A stretch of DNA of 27,891 nucleotides. It comes from Bacteroidales bacterium UBA1722. Lineage in GTDB: Bacteria; Bacteroidota; Bacteroidia; Bacteroidales; UBA932. Each line of letters starts with the position of its first letter. Position 1 is the stretch's first letter. This document shows positions 8,812-17,725 of this stretch, piece by piece. The stretch is taken from positions 1-27,891 of the forward strand of contig DCIQ01000005.1 of the NCBI GenBank assembly GCA_002317435.1, given 5' to 3'. A model generated the notes under the pieces. It worked only from the letters and a program-made list of their open reading frames with translations. It was not told where the DNA came from and searched no databases. The position numbers were made by a program, and so were the translations under genes.

Positions 8812-10329
8812 TTAATGAACATCTGTACGTTTATCCCACCAGAGCTGTTTTCCCCATACGTAGTGAACGGTACCTTCAGCGGCCTTTTCAACGTTTTCAC
8901 GGTTATAGTTATACTGGTTCTGAGGATAAGGGAAACGGAAAGGAACGTCATTATGTTCAGTACCATATACACAGCGGGCACCGGGATACTGAGGAGTTAC
9001 ACCATCCTTCGCCTTGGCGGTATGGATATATGTAGGATATCCTGTACGACGGTAGAGTGACCATGCCTCGATGTTGTTCTTGAAGAGGGCTACCCACCAT
9101 TCGAAATAGAGGGCAGAGTACTGGTCAGCTTCAGCAGCAGGCCATGCGCCTTTATCCGCAAGATAAGCACCTGCTTCAGCATCTGAAACTCCATTGAATT
9201 TCATTGAAGCTTTCACAGCGCATTTATATGCACTGTCAGCGGACATGCCGACTTTCCAGTTCTTCAGAGCAGCTTCACATCTGATGAAATAGGACTCGGA
9301 AGCATAGCACAGAACTGAGAAACCTTTGGGATTTTCCCTGTACAGAGCACCTATACGTGAAGTGACGGCAAGGTCAATCTGGTCCAATGCACCGTTCTCC
9401 ATACCGCGGTATACGGTATCTTTGGGAGCAGGTTTGGCCAATGTCGCGATACGGGGGTCATTCTTGGCTTTCAGATGGTCGATGAATATCTGTGACATAC
9501 CGTCATCATCGCGGGAAAGGAAATTGTCATACCAAGGTTCGTTGTAGGGTTTCGATCCCTGCCACCAGAAGAGAGCGTCACCGGATCCCGAATCGATGAC
9601 AGGATACTTGGCTGCATCACCGAATATCTCTTCTACGGTCGCCTTGGCCAGGTCGGGCATTACATTCAGCAGATGCATGGCATAGCGGAGACGGAGCGAG
9701 TTGCAGTATCTCTGCCACATCTTGACATCACCTTTGAAATAGAAGTCACCGCTTCCAAGTGCATCAGTACCCAGTCCATTGTCGGCCCAATCGTGGGAAA
9801 CCGCCTTCAAACTGTCGAGAAGTGCGGGGTAAAGATCCGATTCTTTATCGTAGGGGGTCTGAAGAATGCTTCCATCCTCGGGAGCACCTTTGAAAGCCTG
9901 TGTATAAGGGATGTCACCGTGACATTCAGCACAGATGAGCATCAGGTAAGTCTGCATAAGCCTGCTGACATTACGAATATTCCTGTTCGCATTGGGCTCG
10001 GCGGCCGTGCGGTTCAGGATATCCTGAAGCTGAACGTGTCCCCAATAAGATGCGAACCACCTGTTACCGTAAGTGTTGTTGGAAGGTGTATATCCGCTGT
10101 AGTCATTCAGATACTGTATTTCGGATACATAACCGGCCCACTGTGCGATATCGAGATTTGTGAGCCACTGGGATGCCGTACGCTGAAGCACATACGCCAA
10201 CATATTGGTATATGGAGCTGTAGTGTATGCATCGGGGTCAGTATTGATTTCTTCGAACTTACTGGTACATCCGGTATGTGTGGTCAATACCAGTACAGAG
10301 AGAGTCAGAATTGTAAATATTTTTTTCAT
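8812..10329 (-). CDS. SusD/RagB-family nutrient-binding outer-membrane lipoprotein (pair 1)
   Basis: A 505-residue surface lipoprotein and partner of the SusC encoded just upstream. The signal peptide MKKIFTILTLSVLVLTTHTGC has a clear lipobox with C21 as the lipidated residue. The mature N-terminus TSKFEEINTDPDA is typical of the SusD-like_2 subgroup, and an aromatic-rich helical body follows. The C-terminal region (FRFPYPQNQYNYN, then LWWD) matches how this subgroup ends (compare the LANPGKFPVRCPYGT and QVWWAGG endings in the pair-2 SusD), so the two SusD proteins are related but clearly divergent. It begins 15 nt after the SusC stop. The role is capture of an oligomeric or small nutrient at the cell surface; the ligand is unknown. 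Confidence 0.93.
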   Translation of the reverse strand: MKKIFTILTLSVLVLTTHTGCTSKFEEINTDPDAYTTAPYTNMLAYVLQRTASQWLTNLDIAQWAGYVSEIQYLNDYSGYTPSNNTYGNRWFASYWGHVQLQDILNRTAAEPNANRNIRNVSRLMQTYLMLICAECHGDIPYTQAFKGAPEDGSILQTPYDKESDLYPALLDSLKAVSHDWADNGLGTDALGSGDFYFKGDVKMWQRYCNSLRLRYAMHLLNVMPDLAKATVEEIFGDAAKYPVIDSGSGDALFWWQGSKPYNEPWYDNFLSRDDDGMSQIFIDHLKAKNDPRIATLAKPAPKDTVYRGMENGALDQIDLAVTSRIGALYRENPKGFSVLCYASESYFIRCEAALKNWKVGMSADSAYKCAVKASMKFNGVSDAEAGAYLADKGAWPAAEADQYSALYFEWWVALFKNNIEAWSLYRRTGYPTYIHTAKAKDGVTPQYPGARCVYGTEHNDVPFRFPYPQNQYNYNRENVEKAAEGTVHYVWGKQLWWDKRTDVH

Positions 10330-10344
10330 ATTCTTGCCTCCTGA

Positions 10345-13300
10345 TTAAAATGTTAAACCTAATTTGAGACCGAAACTGCGGCTGAAAGGAGTAGAGGCCT
10401 GTTCGAAGCCGATACCCTTACTGTTGGAAGCTACACCACCCGTTTCAGGGTCGATACGCATCGTATTGGATTTATGCACCCAAAGGAGAGCCAGGTTGTT
10501 ACCGATGAGGGAGATATCACAACGTTTGATGAAACCGGCCTTTCTGAGCACCTTGGCAGGAAGCGTATAACCGATATGGGCTTCACGGAGTTTCAGGAAC
10601 GAGCCGTCGAACACATATCTGTTGGCGATACCCTGGCTTTCGAAGAGTGTCTGGGCATCCGTCTTTACATTGTTCTCAACCCATTTGCCGCTGGCATCCT
10701 GAACTACGTAACGTTCGTTGTCGAATACCACATCCTTACCGAGGACTATCTCGCGTTCACGGATGCCGTTGGCGGCAGTGATGGAGGCCACACCGGCGGC
10801 ATAAGCGTGGGATACGGTCTGAGACCAGATGTCACCACCGACACGGAGGTCGAGCAGGAATCCGAAGTTGATACCCTTGATGCTGAATTCATTATTCCAA
10901 CCCATCAGGAACTTGGGAGTGACATTACCCATGACACCCGACGTGGTCTTCTTGGGAGTACCGCTCTTTTCGAGTTTGATGGCACCGATCTGCTCCTTGG
11001 TGGCGGTACCGGCAGCCACATCCTCTTCCGTGACATAAGTGTAGGCATCACCCACGAGAGCGCCCCACTGTTCACCCACTCTGGCCTGGGTGGCGATACC
11101 CCAAGTCCAACCTATGCCGTAGGTGGTCAGCAGAGGTTCACCGGTGGCGGGATCATTATACAGTTCCTTGACTTCGGATCTGTCTCTGGAGAAGTTCAGA
11201 GTGGATGTCCAGTTGAAACCTTCCTGATTACGGAAGATGTCGCCTCTGATGAGGATTTCGACACCGCGATTGTCGATACGGCCGGCATTTACAAGCATCG
11301 AGCTGAATCCGACTACGTTACTGGTGGTTACGGAAAGAATCTGGTCCTGGGTCTTCTTGAAGTAATATGCCGCGTCGATATACAGACGGTCATTGAAGAA
11401 ACCGAGTTCCGTACCCACTTCCCAAGTGGTCACCATTTCAGGCCTCAGATTCAAGTTAGGATAAGTATAACTCTTGTACATCTGAGGAACATTATTGAAT
11501 GAATTCCCCTCGGAATAGTAGTAATAACTGTTCCTGTAAGCGGAAGTGGCGGAACCTACCTGAGCGATACCTCCGCGAAGTTTCCACAATGAGAGGACAT
11601 CATTCTTCTTCAGACCTTTGAAAGTCTCCGTTACAAGCCAGCTGAGGCTGACCGAAGGATAGAAGAATGACTGACGGATGGTGGAACTCCAGTCGTTACG
11701 GGCACTGGCATCGAGGTAGAGCATGCTGTTCCATCCGAGGGATACGTTTGCATATACGGAATTGGAACGTATATGCGAATGGTCCATAGAACAGGAAACG
11801 GAACCGTCAGCATTGGTTATGGTATATACACCGGGGATGACAAGAGCTGTGGCACCCATCATATTGAAGGAATACTGAGTGTCACGATAGTTGGCTCCGA
11901 GCACACCGGTGATGCTGAACTTATCCCAAGCCTTGTTGAATTTCGCCATGATATCGGCATCAAGAGCCTGGTTTCTGGTAAGTTCCTGTTCGAAACCACC
12001 GGAAGTCCAGTCCGAACGGTCCACATAGTGTTTCTCGAACGTGTCGGTATCATAGTAGTCGAAACCGGCGCGACCTTCGAATTCCAGCCAGTCGGTAGCC
12101 TTCACGATCAACGAACCCTTGCCATAGAAACGGTTACGTTTGTACGAGTTGGTGTTCATATTCACGGTGAAGTAAGGATTCATATGGTAAGCGTCGATCC
12201 AGTTATAGTAGGTGAAATTACCTGCCGCATCCTTCTGATCCCAGTTATCTCTGAGGGTCTTCATGTTCATCTGACGGGCGGACCAGGCTACGAGAGAGTT
12301 GATGGCATTTCCTCCGCCATAACCCTGGGCGAGGAGGTTATCGCTCTCGGTATGGGTAAAGTTCGCGGAGATGTCGAAACGAACCCATTTGTTCAGTTTC
12401 ATCTGTGAATTCACCACTGCCGAATATCTCTTCTGGTCAGTGTTGGGAACGGTACCCTTCTGATCCCTGTAGGAGATGGAGGCACGTGTGGTGGCTTTCT
12501 CGGTATTGGCCTGGAAAGAAACTACGTGGTTCATGGTCAGACCTGTCTGGAAGAAGTCCTTTATGTTATTCGGACGGGATACCCAAGGAGCTTTCTCTCC
12601 ATCGGAATCGTACTGAACCAACTGAAGACCTGCATCGAGTCTGGGACCCCAGGATTCATCCATACCGTCCATATTGGAATATTTTTCCGCGAATTCCTGA
12701 TAAGTGAGTTCGGGATGATTCTTCTGCCAATAGTATTCGCTGGCATGCCAACCCTGACCGTAACTGTTCTGCAGTGTGGGTATGTTGGCCACGCGGTCGA
12801 GGGTGAGATTCATGTCGTATGATACGGAGATACCCTGAGCCGCACCCTTTCCGGACTTGGTGGTCACGAGGATAACGCCGTTACCTGCACGCATACCGTA
12901 GAGGGCGGCGGAACCTCCCTTGAGAACCGTGATGGACTCGATATCCTCGGGGTTGATATCGTTCAGACCCGAACCGTAGTCCACACCGTTGTAGGTATCG
13001 TCACCGGTACGCTGTGTGTCATTGGTGATGGGAACACCGTCGACCACGATGAGAGGCTGCTGGTCAGCTGACAGAGATGAGTTACCGCGGACCGATATGC
13101 GGGATGAAGCACCTACGGTACCACCGAAAGTGTTAACCTGCACACCTGCCACCTTACCGGTAAGGGCGCTGGTCACCGAGGGGCTTCCGGACTTGGTGAG
13201 TTCGTCGGCCTTGACTTCCTGAATGGCATAACCGAGAGCCTTCTTCTCACGGGTGAAACCCATGGCGGTCACGATGACTTCATCGAGGAGGTTGGCATCG

Positions 13301-13593
13301 GGAGACATGGCGACGTTAAGTTTCGCTCCGATTACGGTAAGCTCCTGTGTCTGCATTCCGATGAATGAAAATGTCAGAGAGACGGCATCGGCGGGAACAT
13401 CGATGGTATAGAGACCATCCACGTCCGTCACGACGCCTATGGCAGTACCCGTAACGACTACGGATACTCCGGGCAGAGGCTGATTATCCTCAGTACTGGT
13501 GACCACACCGGATACTTTGATAGCCTTCTGAGCAAAAGCTGTCATCCCTATGAATGAAAGGAATGTCAGCACTAAAAAGAATCTTTTACCCAT
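10345..13593 (-). CDS. SusC/RagA-family TonB-linked outer-membrane protein (pair 1)
   Basis: TonB-dependent importer of 1082 residues from the chosen ATG. The frame stays open to a GTG at 13638, but the ATG at 13593 begins a textbook signal peptide (MGKRFFLVLTFLSFIGMTAFAQ) and the 15 extra residues are hydrophilic, so it is preferred. A carboxypeptidase-regulatory-like domain (IKVSGVVTSTEDNQPLPGVSV), a TonB box-like LLDEVIVTAMG, a plug with GMRAGNGVILVTTKSG and a barrel ending in LGLTF follow. Like the pair-2 SusC it has TREKKALGYA after the TonB box, a subgroup trait. No STN signalling domain is present. It is first in its operon, followed by its SusD after 15 nt. No glycosidase, peptidase, sulfatase or regulator lies nearby to suggest the substrate. 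Confidence 0.96.
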   Translation of the reverse strand: MGKRFFLVLTFLSFIGMTAFAQKAIKVSGVVTSTEDNQPLPGVSVVVTGTAIGVVTDVDGLYTIDVPADAVSLTFSFIGMQTQELTVIGAKLNVAMSPDANLLDEVIVTAMGFTREKKALGYAIQEVKADELTKSGSPSVTSALTGKVAGVQVNTFGGTVGASSRISVRGNSSLSADQQPLIVVDGVPITNDTQRTGDDTYNGVDYGSGLNDINPEDIESITVLKGGSAALYGMRAGNGVILVTTKSGKGAAQGISVSYDMNLTLDRVANIPTLQNSYGQGWHASEYYWQKNHPELTYQEFAEKYSNMDGMDESWGPRLDAGLQLVQYDSDGEKAPWVSRPNNIKDFFQTGLTMNHVVSFQANTEKATTRASISYRDQKGTVPNTDQKRYSAVVNSQMKLNKWVRFDISANFTHTESDNLLAQGYGGGNAINSLVAWSARQMNMKTLRDNWDQKDAAGNFTYYNWIDAYHMNPYFTVNMNTNSYKRNRFYGKGSLIVKATDWLEFEGRAGFDYYDTDTFEKHYVDRSDWTSGGFEQELTRNQALDADIMAKFNKAWDKFSITGVLGANYRDTQYSFNMMGATALVIPGVYTITNADGSVSCSMDHSHIRSNSVYANVSLGWNSMLYLDASARNDWSSTIRQSFFYPSVSLSWLVTETFKGLKKNDVLSLWKLRGGIAQVGSATSAYRNSYYYYSEGNSFNNVPQMYKSYTYPNLNLRPEMVTTWEVGTELGFFNDRLYIDAAYYFKKTQDQILSVTTSNVVGFSSMLVNAGRIDNRGVEILIRGDIFRNQEGFNWTSTLNFSRDRSEVKELYNDPATGEPLLTTYGIGWTWGIATQARVGEQWGALVGDAYTYVTEEDVAAGTATKEQIGAIKLEKSGTPKKTTSGVMGNVTPKFLMGWNNEFSIKGINFGFLLDLRVGGDIWSQTVSHAYAAGVASITAANGIREREIVLGKDVVFDNERYVVQDASGKWVENNVKTDAQTLFESQGIANRYVFDGSFLKLREAHIGYTLPAKVLRKAGFIKRCDISLIGNNLALLWVHKSNTMRIDPETGGVASNSKGIGFEQASTPFSRSFGLKLGLTF

Positions 13594-13919
13594 AAATAGT
13601 TTTTTATTGGTTAGTAATTTTTCGTCTACATGAACCACACACGGTTCATCCGGAACTGAATGCAGGTTAAAATTTTAGCGACAATTTCCGCAAAGATTAC
13701 ACTTTTTTAAATAACAAACAAGCACCGGAGCACATAATCAGCTATATGACAATATATTCACATCTTTAAAATCATAAGCGAACCGGATTATCAAAAGCCA
13801 TTATCCTGAATAAAAACAAGGGATTCCCTTATGAATTTACACTTGCTCCATCCTTTTGCTTTCGATTTTTAAGATGCTCCGAAAAAGAACGCGACACACG
13901 CCTTTTCAATAAAAAATCC
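13594..13919. other. divergent intergenic region between SusC pair 1 and metY
   Basis: An AT-rich noncoding stretch serving two divergent genes. On the SusC side it holds a hairpin in the leader (ATGAACC 13630-13636 with GGTTCAT 13643-13649, loop ACACAC) and a candidate promoter near 13691-13722. In the middle is the odd palindrome AAGGGATTCCCTT (13818-13830). On the metY side is a -7 box. No small gene or riboswitch was recognised. Confidence 0.55.
13691..13722 (-). promoter_or_regulatory. candidate promoter of SusCD pair 1
   Basis: On the minus strand TAATCTTTG (13699 to 13691) is one base longer than the TAnnTTTG consensus. CTTG (13722 to 13719) lies 19 nt upstream and TTTG lies four bases closer. 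The predicted leader is about 90 nt, like that of pair 2, and both share CTTTG(C/T)GG at this position. Plausible, but not a clean match. Confidence 0.35.
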
Positions 13920-13927
13920 TATTTTTG
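13920..13927 (+). promoter_or_regulatory. -7 box of the metY promoter
   Basis: TATTTTTG matches the Bacteroidetes -7 consensus TAnnTTTG exactly and ends 23 nt before the ATG, giving a leader of under 20 nt. A matching -33 TTTG is not present at the usual distance. The short leader leaves no room for a SAM riboswitch. Confidence 0.45.
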
Positions 13928-13950
13928 TATCCGCCAAAAGAAAATTTCCA

Positions 13951-15234
13951 ATGAAACAGAACATCGAAACCTTATGCGTGCAGGCCGGATGGGAACCGCG
14001 GAAAGGCGAATCCCGCCAGCAGCCGATTATCCAGAGCACCACCTTCAAATATGACACTTCTGACCAGATGGGCCGCCTGTTCGACCTCGAAGATGCAGGC
14101 TATTTCTATACCCGTCTCCAGAACCCGACCAATGACCGTGTCGCAGCCAAAATCGCCGCACTGGAAGGTGGAGTGGGGGCGATGCTCACCTCATCGGGAC
14201 AGGCGGCGAATTTCTTCGCCTGCCTGAACATCTGTACCGCCGGAGACCATATGATAACCAGCACCTGCATCTACGGAGGGACATATAACCTGTTCGGAGT
14301 GACTCTCCCCAAGATGGGGATAGAAGTGACTTTCGTGGACCAGGAAGCCTCCGAGGAAGAATTGGAAAAGGCATTCAGGCCGAATACGAAACTGGTTTTC
14401 GGAGAGACCCTGTCGAATCCCGGCGTAAAAGTCCTCGACATAGAGAAATTCGCACGGCTGGCCCACGGCCACGGAGTGCCTCTTATCATAGACAACACAT
14501 TCGCGACCCCCGTCAACTGCCGTCCTTTCGAATGGGGGGCCGACATAGTCACCCACTCCACTACCAAGTATATGGACGGTCACGGCACCACGGTAGGAGG
14601 CGTTATAGTGGACAGCGGCAATTTCGACTGGGAAGCCCACGCGGACAGATACCCCGGTCTCACGACACCCGATGAGTCATATCACGGACTGACTTACACC
14701 AAGAAATTCGGGAAACTGGCCTATATCACCAAGGCGACCTCCCAGCTGATGAGAGACCTGGGTTCCATACAGGCTCCCCAGAACGCCTTCTATCTGAATC
14801 TGGGTCTGCAGACGCTTCATCTGAGAATGCCCAGACACTGCGAGAATGCACTGAAAGTAGCACGTTTCCTGCACGACCATCCGCAGGTGGCGTGGGTGAA
14901 CTATCCGGATCTGGAAGATGACAGCCAGCATGCACTCCAGCAGAAATACCTTCCGAATGGTTCCTGCGGCGTACTCGTGTTCGGCCTGAAGGGGGGACGC
15001 GAGTTCTCCATCAAGTTTATGGATAACCTGAAACTCATCTGCATCGCCACTCACGTGGCGGACTGCCACTCCTGTGTCCTCCATCCCGCCAGCCACACCC
15101 ACCGCCAGCTGAGCGACGAACAGCTGCTGGAAGCCGGCATCGCTCCGGACCTTATCAGGATGAGCCTGGGCATCGAGAACGCCGATGAACTCATAGCTGA
15201 CATCGCACAAGCCATAGAGGCAGCCGAAAAGTAA
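13951..15234 (+). CDS. metY: O-acetylhomoserine sulfhydrylase-type PLP enzyme
   Basis: Cytoplasmic Cys/Met-metabolism PLP enzyme that most likely makes homocysteine from O-acetyl-L-homoserine and sulfide (or transfers the aminocarboxypropyl group to methanethiol) in methionine synthesis. At 427 residues it has the MetY length, longer than MetB/MetC (about 390). The PLP-binding lysine is K206 in THSTTKYMDGHGT, with upstream DNTFATP (the Asp that contacts the pyridine nitrogen) and the LTSSGQAA loop. The C-terminal SHTHRQLSDEQL is the typical substrate-carboxylate region. The ATG sits just before ETLCVQAGWEP, the usual N-terminus. It is a single-gene unit with its own -7 box and a strong terminator. 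A cystathionine gamma-synthase role is less likely on length. Confidence 0.93.
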   Translation: MKQNIETLCVQAGWEPRKGESRQQPIIQSTTFKYDTSDQMGRLFDLEDAGYFYTRLQNPTNDRVAAKIAALEGGVGAMLTSSGQAANFFACLNICTAGDHMITSTCIYGGTYNLFGVTLPKMGIEVTFVDQEASEEELEKAFRPNTKLVFGETLSNPGVKVLDIEKFARLAHGHGVPLIIDNTFATPVNCRPFEWGADIVTHSTTKYMDGHGTTVGGVIVDSGNFDWEAHADRYPGLTTPDESYHGLTYTKKFGKLAYITKATSQLMRDLGSIQAPQNAFYLNLGLQTLHLRMPRHCENALKVARFLHDHPQVAWVNYPDLEDDSQHALQQKYLPNGSCGVLVFGLKGGREFSIKFMDNLKLICIATHVADCHSCVLHPASHTHRQLSDEQLLEAGIAPDLIRMSLGIENADELIADIAQAIEAAEK

Positions 15235-15275
15235 AAAAATGCCGCCGTGAAAATATCCTCACGGCGGCATTTTTT
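15234..15275. terminator. bidirectional terminator between metY and gdhA
   Basis: A 17-bp perfect inverted repeat (15234-15250 with 15259-15275) with a GC core TGCCGCCGTGA and six A:T pairs at its base around an 8-nt loop. Because A residues flank one side and T residues the other, each strand reads stem then T-run. It can therefore end both the metY and the korA-korB-gdhA transcripts, which converge here. Confidence 0.92.
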
Positions 15276-15317
15276 ACTTATTGCCGAAGGCACGGATAAT
15301 GCCTCCGAATGGAATCA

Positions 15318-16661
15318 TCAGATGATACCCTGTTCCAGCATGGCCTGGGCCACCTTCATGAAACCTGCGATATTCGCACCCTTCACGTAGTCGATGTGAC
15401 CGTCGCTCTGAGTTCCGAATTTGACACAAGCCTCGTGGATACTGCTCATGATATAATGGAGTTTGGCATCCACCTCCGCACCTGACCATCCGAGATGGGC
15501 GGCATTCTGGGTCATCTCCAGACCGGAAGTGGCCACTCCGCCGGCATTCACGGCCTTGCCGGGAGCGAAAAGGATTCCGGCTGACTGGAAAGTATGGATA
15601 GCTTCGGGAGTACAACCCATATTGGAAACTTCGCAGCAGCACCAGGTGCCGTTGGCTATCAGTTCTTTCGCATCATCACCGTTCAGCTCATTCTGGAATG
15701 CGCAGGGAAGTGCGATGTCACACTTCACGCTCCAGGCCTTCTTGCCGGCCACGAACGAAGCCTGTCCGGGGAACTTGTCAGCCATATCCTGAACCTTATT
15801 ACGATTCGAGGCCCGCATCACGAGCATATAATCTATCATCTCCTTATTGATACCGCCGGGTATATGGCATACACCGTCGGGACCCGAGATGGCTATGACC
15901 TTCGCACCGAGTTCGGTAGCCTTGGTACAGGCGCCCCAAGCCACGTTCCCGAAACCGGAGATGGCCACTGTCTTGCCCTTTATATCCTTCCCCGCCGTGT
16001 TCAGCACGTGCTGGGTGAAATAGAGGGCACCGAAGCCGGTCGCCTCGGGACGGAGGATGGAGCCTCCCCAAGTCATCCCTTTTCCGGTCAGGACACCAGT
16101 GTTATATTCACGGGCGAGTTTCTTGTACATTCCGTACAGATAACCTATTTCACGACCTCCGACACCTACGTCACCGGCAGGAATATCCTGATCGGGACCT
16201 ATGCAGCGCCACAGTTCATACATGAAAGCCTGGCAGAAACGCATTATCTCGGCATCGGATTTTCCGACCGGGTCGAAATCCGAACCGCCCTTGCCGCCTC
16301 CCATGGGAAGTGTGGTGAGAGCATTCTTGAAAGTCTGTTCGAAACCGAGGAATTTCAGCATCGAAGGGGTGACTGCCTTATGAAAGCGGAGACCTCCCTT
16401 ATAAGGACCGATGGCACTGTTGAACTGCACACGATAACCGAGATTCGTCTGAACCTCTCCCTTATCGTCCACCCAGGTAACTCTGAACGTAAAGATACGG
16501 TCAGGTTCCACGATTCTCTCGACGATTTTCGCCTTTTCGAATTCGGGGTGCTGATTATACACCTCTTCGATGGATTCGAGCACTTCGCGGACAGCCTGCA
16601 GATACTCTTTCTCACCGGGGTATTTGACCTCAAGGCGAGCCATTATTTCAGATGTTTTCAT
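15318..16661 (-). CDS. gdhA: glutamate dehydrogenase (probably NADP-dependent)
   Basis: Reductively aminates 2-oxoglutarate with ammonium to form L-glutamate in the cytoplasm. At 447 residues it has the length of hexameric, usually NADP(H)-specific, assimilatory GDH. Visible motifs are GPYKGGLRFHKAVTPSMLKFLGFEQTFKNAL cut into GPYKGGLRF (substrate lysine) and FLGFEQTFKNAL, then PMGGGKGGSDFDP with the catalytic-domain lysine, and the nucleotide-binding AISGFGNVAWGA. Coenzyme choice is inferred from family and length, not from a decisive residue. It follows korB after a 27-nt gap and is the last gene before the bidirectional terminator. That makes it the likely consumer of the 2-oxoglutarate made by KorAB. 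Confidence 0.95.
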   Translation of the reverse strand: MKTSEIMARLEVKYPGEKEYLQAVREVLESIEEVYNQHPEFEKAKIVERIVEPDRIFTFRVTWVDDKGEVQTNLGYRVQFNSAIGPYKGGLRFHKAVTPSMLKFLGFEQTFKNALTTLPMGGGKGGSDFDPVGKSDAEIMRFCQAFMYELWRCIGPDQDIPAGDVGVGGREIGYLYGMYKKLAREYNTGVLTGKGMTWGGSILRPEATGFGALYFTQHVLNTAGKDIKGKTVAISGFGNVAWGACTKATELGAKVIAISGPDGVCHIPGGINKEMIDYMLVMRASNRNKVQDMADKFPGQASFVAGKKAWSVKCDIALPCAFQNELNGDDAKELIANGTWCCCEVSNMGCTPEAIHTFQSAGILFAPGKAVNAGGVATSGLEMTQNAAHLGWSGAEVDAKLHYIMSSIHEACVKFGTQSDGHIDYVKGANIAGFMKVAQAMLEQGII

Positions 16662-16688
16662 AACATGAAATTAAATGAATTTATAAAT

Positions 16689-17708
16689 TTATTTTACCTC
16701 CCAGGTCGCACCGCTGTGAAGCAGCTGGTCCATGGTATGAATTGGAGAATGTTCGCTGACATCGATTACCTGGTCCCTGACATTGTCATCATAAGTCTTG
16801 TCCGGAACATCACGGATGACTCCGAGGGCGACAGGATATTCGGGATATTTCATATCTATCAGCATACTGTGGATACCCATGCTCTGAGTATGCGCGTCAT
16901 GAACGAGAAGATCCTTCTCGGTAATGCCGTTCTCGCCCAGAGTGACCACTTTTATGCGATGATTTTCATCGAGCATAAGCCCTTTGTCCCTGTTCTTCCC
17001 GAAAACCATAGGCTGTCCCTGACGGAGGACGATGGTTCTGTCGGCCATCACCTCCTTATCGGAGATTTCCTTATGTGAACCGTCATTGTAGATGACGCAG
17101 TTACACAACATCTCGGTGACGGAAGTGCCGTCATGCTTGGCTGACGCCACGAAAATCTCCTGATTAAGGGCGATCTCCTTATCGATGCTGCGGGCGAAGA
17201 ATGTACCGCGGGCTCCCATCACCAGAGCACCCGGATTGAAGGGATGTTCCACCGTACCGTAGGGAGAAGTTTTGGTAATCTTTCCCAGAGGGGATGTAGG
17301 TGAATATTGTCCTTTGGTCAAACCGTAGATACGGTTATTGAAGAGGACTATGTTGATGTCTATATTCCTGCGGATGGCGTGAATGAAATGGTTGCCTCCG
17401 ATGGCCAGAGCATCACCGTCACCGGTAGCCTGCCAGATGGACAGCGTGGGATTGGCCACTTTCATACCTGTCGATATGGCTGTGGCACGTCCGTGGATAC
17501 TGTGGAAGCCATAAGTATTCATATAATAGGGAAGACGGGACGAACATCCGATACCTGATACGAATACGAAACGTTCCATCGTATAGTTGAGATCTTCGGC
17601 CACCTGAGGAAGAGCCCTCTGAAGTGAGGCGAGTACGGAATGGTCACCGCAGCCGGGACACCATCTTACTTCCTGATTACTTTTAAAATCCTGAGCAGTG
17701 TATTTCAT
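16689..17708 (-). CDS. korB: 2-oxoacid:ferredoxin oxidoreductase beta subunit (probably 2-oxoglutarate)
   Basis: Thiamine-diphosphate and 4Fe-4S subunit of a two-subunit 2-oxoacid:ferredoxin oxidoreductase. The cluster cysteines are visible: C17 and C20 in WCPGCGDH, C55 in GIGCSS, and a later Cys in the MLCNC segment. The TPP/Mg motif is GDGDALAIGGNHF followed by VLFNNRIYGLTKGQ. The frame opens at an ATG at 17723, but that ATG overlaps a GGAGG sequence placed 8 nt before the ATG at 17708, which is an ideal ribosome-binding site, so 17708 is preferred (339 aa). The gap to korA is then 17 nt. Specificity for 2-oxoglutarate is inferred from the neighbouring gdhA; related enzymes use pyruvate or branched-chain 2-oxoacids. 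Confidence 0.92.
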   Translation of the reverse strand: MKYTAQDFKSNQEVRWCPGCGDHSVLASLQRALPQVAEDLNYTMERFVFVSGIGCSSRLPYYMNTYGFHSIHGRATAISTGMKVANPTLSIWQATGDGDALAIGGNHFIHAIRRNIDINIVLFNNRIYGLTKGQYSPTSPLGKITKTSPYGTVEHPFNPGALVMGARGTFFARSIDKEIALNQEIFVASAKHDGTSVTEMLCNCVIYNDGSHKEISDKEVMADRTIVLRQGQPMVFGKNRDKGLMLDENHRIKVVTLGENGITEKDLLVHDAHTQSMGIHSMLIDMKYPEYPVALGVIRDVPDKTYDDNVRDQVIDVSEHSPIHTMDQLLHSGATWEVK

Positions 17709-17725
17709 GTCTTGTTCCTCCATTT

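Noticed and set aside
10474..11502. 342-codon plus-strand frame opposite the SusC of pair 1
   Set aside because: Antisense to the SusC barrel coding region, with no signal peptide, motif or ribosome-binding site.
13594..13638. N-terminal extension of the pair-1 SusC to a GTG at 13638
   Set aside because: It would place 15 charged residues before an otherwise perfect signal peptide.
13920..13950. SAM or other riboswitch before metY
   Set aside because: The -7 box leaves a leader of under 20 nt, and none of the SAM aptamer consensus blocks is present.
15594..17078. 494-codon open frame on the plus strand opposite gdhA and korB
   Set aside because: It is entirely antisense to two genes with clear family motifs, and its translation shows no recognisable domain; such frames arise from the codon bias of the true genes.
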